DNA from: an uncultured Bacilli bacterium
GTDB lineage: Bacteria > Bacillota_I > Bacilli_A > RF39 > UBA660
Reading direction: 5' to 3'
NCBI GenBank assembly: GCA_947623825.1
Contig: CANQHQ010000013.1
Location: 1-34,709 of the forward strand
Length of the DNA: 34,709 bases
Made by a program: the position numbers and the translations under genes. Below the pieces are notes generated by a model, which worked only from the letters and a program-made list of their open reading frames with translations, had not been told where the DNA came from and did not search any database. Below, one piece after another: positions 31,651 to 34,709 of this stretch. Every line of letters begins with the position of its first letter. Positions within the stretch are counted from its first letter, which is position 1.

Positions 31651-32014
31651 AAGAGCGATTTCTTTTGGAAAAGTTTCCCTTTTGGGATTGGGAATTCTAG
31701 GAGTTTTAGGATTTTTAGTGACTCATTCGGTTTCTCTTCCTTGTCTATTTCATCAAATAACAGGATTCGATTGTCCTGGGTGTGGAATGACAAGAAGTGT
31801 GATTGCTTTTCTCCATGGGAATTGGATGCAAGCAGAAAGATGGAATGGGTTCAGTCTTCCGATTTTCTTCCTTTTTGGATACTTTTGGGTTCAGTTGGGA
31901 AGAAAATATATTCAATTAGGGAAGGTCGCAAAGTTCGAAGAAATTTTTTCGCAAAAGTTTCTTTCCGTTTTTTGCTTTCTCTTTTTACTTTATGGTATTT
32001 TACGTAACTTTTAA
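31634..32014 (+). CDS. DUF2752-like membrane protein
   Basis: The protein has about 126 residues. The DUF2752 signature LPCLFHQITGFDCPGCGMTRSVIAFLHGN is clear, with helices before and after it. The start is uncertain: ATG 31634 and ATG 31643 are both possible and neither has a strong ribosome site; both overlap the DUF4234 gene. DUF2752 and DUF4234 proteins often occur side by side. The CPGC motif suggests metal or redox chemistry, which is unproven. Confidence 0.75.
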   Translation: MLNMRKRAISFGKVSLLGLGILGVLGFLVTHSVSLPCLFHQITGFDCPGCGMTRSVIAFLHGNWMQAERWNGFSLPIFFLFGYFWVQLGRKYIQLGKVAKFEEIFSQKFLSVFCFLFLLYGILRNF

Positions 32015-32034
32015 TTAGAAAGGTGGTTTCTATT

Positions 32035-33429
32035 ATGGCTTATCAATCGTCTATGTTTGATTCTTATGTGGATCAAGCAGATGTTACAAGGGAATCTTTT
32101 GAAAAATCGATTGCTTACTTAGAAGGGTTACAGGAAGCTTTGTCTAAGGTTCATTCCATCGATGATTTTTCGGCTGCTTTAATGAAGTTTATGAGTGATT
32201 ATTCTTTTTCTGATGAAGTGATTTTTTTATTGAGTCAGATTTGTAAAGGGTTATCGAAAGATGATTCTGTCTACGATGCCTGTGAGTATATTGTTAATAC
32301 CTTGCGAGAGATGGTGGGGCAAAGAGGAAAAGAAAGTGATTATGCAGAAGCGGATCTTGCAGGTGTACGAAAAGAAGTGGTCGATCATTTAGAAGGACAA
32401 TTGAATGATGTGGGGGTTTCTGTTACGGGGGATTACGGAGAACTTGAGAATCAGATTCAATCTACAGAGGATGTGGAACGGTTACGTGATAATATTGATG
32501 AAGTGGTCGATTATTTAAAAGAAAGAGAAAAGTTGATTGGAGAAAATCAAACAGATGTAGAGTTATCGATTGATCAGGTAGATGATGCCTTGCAGAATCC
32601 AGATAGTACGACGATTTTAGAACATGTTCAGGCAGAGGAAAATCTTCTAGAGACAGAAACGGTAGATGGTATGACTGTGAATGAAAACGGAGAAGTGGTT
32701 CTTTCGGCTAGTCAGTCGAAACCAGAGTCCGTAGATTTTGCGAAAATGATGATGGTTGGAATGATGACTCATTACGCGACGAAGGAAGTTTCTGACTCGC
32801 TTTTTGGAATGCAGTTAGAAAAAGGGGAACATTCATTGGATGATTTTACAGTTAAATTTGGAATCAATAATTTTTCTAAAAGTTTCAATGGACCTATGGA
32901 TGTGAAAGTTAGTAATCAAATTATGGAGATGGCGAAACAGTTTCGTACGGAGACGGATTATACTGCTTTACTTGCGAATGCTTCTCCGGAACTTTCGAGT
33001 ATGATGCAACTTTTTGAGAAAGGAATGTTAGGAAAGGAAGGAATGGCTCGTCTTGCTGTTCGTCATGATGGAGAACAGTTGGGTTTTGCTTTTCAATTGG
33101 GTGGACAATTGAATGAAGTGGCAGATGCTTTAGGAACCAATGGCGCACCTATTACCCAGACTCCTACCGGTGATTACTATTGTCGTTTTACTGAGATGGC
33201 GCCTGGAGATACGTTAAATACCATGATGCTTGCGAACGAGACGTTAAGTTCTCTTTCCAACGAAGAAACTCTAGGACAGGCTCAAGAAAAGACGAATACC
33301 AATGTTCTTGTGAAGACTTTGGATTTGCCAGTAGGTGATCGAGCTGCGCTTGTCAATCCTTATTTGTTGATGATTGTTTCGGTTCTTGAAGCTTTGTCGA
33401 TTTTATTTGTCGTTTTACATCTTTCATAA
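32035..33429 (+). CDS. Tail-anchored protein of unknown function
   Basis: The protein has 464 residues. It lacks a signal peptide, is acidic, and contains a helical N-terminal region (about 1-180). A second region (about 225-400) includes FAKMMMVGMMTHYATKEV and FTVKFGINNFSKSFNGPMDVKV. One C-terminal helix (YLLMIVSVLEALSILFVVLHLS) would place it in the membrane with the bulk in the cytoplasm. AAAGGTGG precedes ATG 32035. I do not recognise the family. It ends in a strong terminator and shares the tail-anchored layout with the 323-residue protein upstream. Confidence 0.6.
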   Translation: MAYQSSMFDSYVDQADVTRESFEKSIAYLEGLQEALSKVHSIDDFSAALMKFMSDYSFSDEVIFLLSQICKGLSKDDSVYDACEYIVNTLREMVGQRGKESDYAEADLAGVRKEVVDHLEGQLNDVGVSVTGDYGELENQIQSTEDVERLRDNIDEVVDYLKEREKLIGENQTDVELSIDQVDDALQNPDSTTILEHVQAEENLLETETVDGMTVNENGEVVLSASQSKPESVDFAKMMMVGMMTHYATKEVSDSLFGMQLEKGEHSLDDFTVKFGINNFSKSFNGPMDVKVSNQIMEMAKQFRTETDYTALLANASPELSSMMQLFEKGMLGKEGMARLAVRHDGEQLGFAFQLGGQLNEVADALGTNGAPITQTPTGDYYCRFTEMAPGDTLNTMMLANETLSSLSNEETLGQAQEKTNTNVLVKTLDLPVGDRAALVNPYLLMIVSVLEALSILFVVLHLS

Positions 33430-33434
33430 CTGTG

Positions 33435-33458
33435 AAAAAGTAGGAAACTACTTTTTTT
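33435..33458 (+). terminator. Intrinsic terminator with GNRA-type loop
   Basis: AAAAAGTAG (33435-33443), loop GAAA, CTACTTTTT (33448-33456), T run to 33458. The stem is a perfect 9 bp. Confidence 0.85.
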
Positions 33459-33465
33459 CTTTTGT

Positions 33466-33473
33466 CATATAGT
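33466..33473 (+). promoter_or_regulatory. Candidate sigma-E-type -10 element of yunB
   Basis: CATATAGT fits the CATAnnnT form and is identical, with the next T, to the element before the dacB-like gene. It lies 19 bp before the yunB start and right after a terminator. In Bacillus yunB is a sigma-E-controlled sporulation gene. I see no good -35 box. Confidence 0.4.
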
Positions 33474-33492
33474 TTACTAGGGAGGGATTTTT

Positions 33493-34245
33493 TTGAAAAA
33501 AAGAATTCGCCTTCGTGGAAAGAAGAAACACGGGAAAGGGAAGTGGTTTCTTTTGGTTTTTCTTTTTCTTTTTTTGATCGTATATCTTCTTCTTCACTTT
33601 TTAGGTAGAGAAATCACTCCTATTTTATTGGAAACGGCTGAACTTAAGATAGAAAGTCTTTCTTCTTATATTGCGAACCAAGCCCTTTCCGATCTAATTC
33701 AAACCAATGATTTTAGCGATTTATATGAGACTATTACGAGTGAAGATGGTTCCATTCAAAGAATTGATTTTCATTCTACAGTAGTCAATCAACTATTGAA
33801 TACTTCTATTCGTAAAATGATTGATTTATTTCAACAAGTAGAACGTGGGGAACTTTCTTCTTCGTCTCTTTCTTCCTTTTTTTCTGAAGAGGAACTTTCC
33901 TGTTTATCGAAAGGAATTCTTCAGGAGGTTCCTCTAGGTCTAGTTACCGGAAATCCTCTTCTTTCGAATTTAGGTCCTAAGATTCCTATTCGTGTGCATT
34001 ATGTGGGTGATGTAGAGGGGAATGTTACTACGAATATTCAATCGTATGGCATCAATAATGCTTTGGTAAAAGTCAATTTGAATTTTACTTTTACCGCTCA
34101 AATTCAACTTCCTTATCTCACTCAAGAAAAACCCATGTCCTTCGAGATTCCTCTTTTTATTCAGATGATTCCAGGAAAGATTCCAACCTATTATGGAGGA
34201 GAAATTATCGGAGATTCTAATTTATATACCCTTCCTATTCATTGA
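33493..34245 (+). CDS. yunB: Sporulation protein YunB
   Basis: The protein has 250 residues (Bacillus YunB is about 250). An N-terminal helix (about 18-38) follows a basic start. The family pattern is clear: ITPILLETAELKIESLSSYI, then IDFHSTVVNQLL, then QEVPLGLVTGNPLLSNLGPK and the S-Y-G-I-N-N-A motif, ending near PGKIPTYYGG. YunB is a mother-cell protein needed for normal spore formation in Bacillus; its chemistry is not known. The TTG start has AGGGAGGG seven bases before it. Its presence supports a sporulating ancestor. Confidence 0.88.
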   Translation: MKKRIRLRGKKKHGKGKWFLLVFLFLFLIVYLLLHFLGREITPILLETAELKIESLSSYIANQALSDLIQTNDFSDLYETITSEDGSIQRIDFHSTVVNQLLNTSIRKMIDLFQQVERGELSSSSLSSFFSEEELSCLSKGILQEVPLGLVTGNPLLSNLGPKIPIRVHYVGDVEGNVTTNIQSYGINNALVKVNLNFTFTAQIQLPYLTQEKPMSFEIPLFIQMIPGKIPTYYGGEIIGDSNLYTLPIH

Positions 34246-34270
34246 TTTTTCTATTTAATTCCTGTATGAT
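34242..34270 (+). promoter_or_regulatory. Sigma-A-type promoter for yutD
   Basis: TTGATT (34242-34247), 17-bp spacer and TATGAT (34265-34270). The -35 box overlaps the end of yunB. Confidence 0.6.
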
Positions 34271-34287
34271 AAAAGTAGGTGGTAAGA

Positions 34288-34599
34288 ATGGAAAAAGAAT
34301 TTTTAATACAAAATGAAACCTATCGATTAGTGAAAAATTATCGTGATGCCTTTGATTTGGATGAAGTAAATCAAAAGTATACAGATTATTTTCAAGAATT
34401 TGATTATGTATTTGGAGATTATTCTTATGAAAAGTTACGTTTAAAAGGATTTTATCAAAAAAAGAATCCAAAATGTAAACCATGGAATGATATTACAAAA
34501 TTAGATTCTTATATTAAAAATTATTGTGCTTATGAGTGTCGTTATTTTTTATTAGAGAAGCAAGAAAAAGAAAAAGTAGAAAAAGTTCGAGAAAAATAG
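34288..34599 (+). CDS. yutD: YutD family protein
   Basis: The protein has 103 residues and is a small soluble protein. It fits the YutD family (DUF1027): VKNYRDAFDLDEVNQKYTD, then FDYVFGDYSYEKLRLKGFY and ITKLDSYIKNYCAYECRYFLLEK. TAGGTGG precedes ATG 34288, preferred over GTG 34279 inside that site. In Bacillus yutD is near yunB, so the synteny agrees. The function is not established. Confidence 0.85.
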   Translation: MEKEFLIQNETYRLVKNYRDAFDLDEVNQKYTDYFQEFDYVFGDYSYEKLRLKGFYQKKNPKCKPWNDITKLDSYIKNYCAYECRYFLLEKQEKEKVEKVREK

Positions 34600-34627
34600 T
34601 TGAAATCTTCTAGAAATATGGTAGAAT
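34600..34627 (+). promoter_or_regulatory. Promoter after yutD with no ORF behind it
   Basis: TTGAAA (34600-34605), 16-bp spacer and TAGAAT (34622-34627) preceded by TGG (extended -10). Transcription would start near 34634 and run into the terminator at 34666. Confidence 0.45.
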
Positions 34628-34665
34628 AGAATATATAATCTTGAATTTATCAGTTTTGAAAGAGT

Positions 34666-34709
34666 AAAATCTCCCAATCCCTTTGTTTATAAGGAATTGA
34701 GAGATTTTT
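34666..34709 (+). terminator. Strong terminator at the right edge
   Basis: AAAATCTC (34666-34673) pairs with GAGATTTT (34701-34708). The stem continues with CAAT/ATTG and CCTT/AAGG around a 7-base loop, with two mismatches in all, and ends in a T run at the window edge. It ends yutD or a short RNA from the promoter at 34600; it could also be an attenuator of a gene beyond the window. Confidence 0.75.

Noticed and set aside
1-34709. CRISPR arrays, tRNA or rRNA genes
   Set aside because: No regularly spaced repeats, cloverleaf sequences or rRNA-like stretches were seen on reading either strand.

Overview
The window is low-G+C DNA with AGGAGG/AGGTG-type ribosome binding sites and frequent TTG/GTG starts. 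It looks like a Bacillota (Firmicutes) chromosome, probably a gut-type Bacilli/Erysipelotrichia-like lineage. Genes resembling dacB, spmA, spmB and yunB suggest a spore-former or a descendant of one. Synteny with Bacillus (dacB-spmA-spmB...rluB; yjbA next to trpS; yunB near yutD) supports these calls. The species cannot be fixed from the sequence alone.

Region 1 (about 120-17213, all + strand) is a Tad/Flp-type pilus or surface-secretion locus of unusual composition. It has a CpaB-like SAF protein, a TadA/CpaF ATPase with a long Pro-rich tail, TadB, TadC, three small pilin-like proteins sharing an M(K/R)EAxG leader, a CpaE/TadZ-like protein and a two-helix VirB2/TrbC-like protein. These are combined with a class B sortase, a 992-residue Cys-rich secreted protein and two large paralogous membrane-anchored surface proteins. 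No prepilin peptidase and no LPXTG-type sorting signal is visible. Most exported domains carry an even number of cysteines, which suggests a disulfide-stabilised surface structure.

Region 2 (17297-20418) holds ordinary chromosomal genes: a small membrane protein, a YjbA/DUF3603-like protein, trpS on the minus strand, a lipoprotein and a small secreted protein.

Region 3 (20449-27133) is the most interesting part. A dacB-like D-Ala-D-Ala carboxypeptidase gene is cut in two by a 4,521-bp element carrying a large serine recombinase, a 44-residue protein and a 656-residue protein ending in a HEPN-like R-N-D-A-A-H motif. The cut lies inside the codon for the catalytic SxTK lysine. Crossover at a shared AA dinucleotide (20611-20612 with 25132-25133) would restore an in-frame 356-residue enzyme with S52-I-T-K55, S107-G-N and K213-T-G. 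It would also regenerate an attP with two perfect 18-bp inverted arms centred on that AA. The host gene heads a dacB-spmA-spmB operon, so the arrangement resembles sporulation intervening elements such as skin in sigK. Programmed excision is a hypothesis; the sequence shows only that precise repair is possible.

Region 4 (27220-34709) contains a DinG-like Fe-S helicase, RluB-type pseudouridine synthase, a ferredoxin on the minus strand, two tail-anchored proteins of unknown function, DUF4234- and DUF2752-like membrane proteins, yunB, yutD, and at the right edge a promoter plus terminator with no ORF between them.
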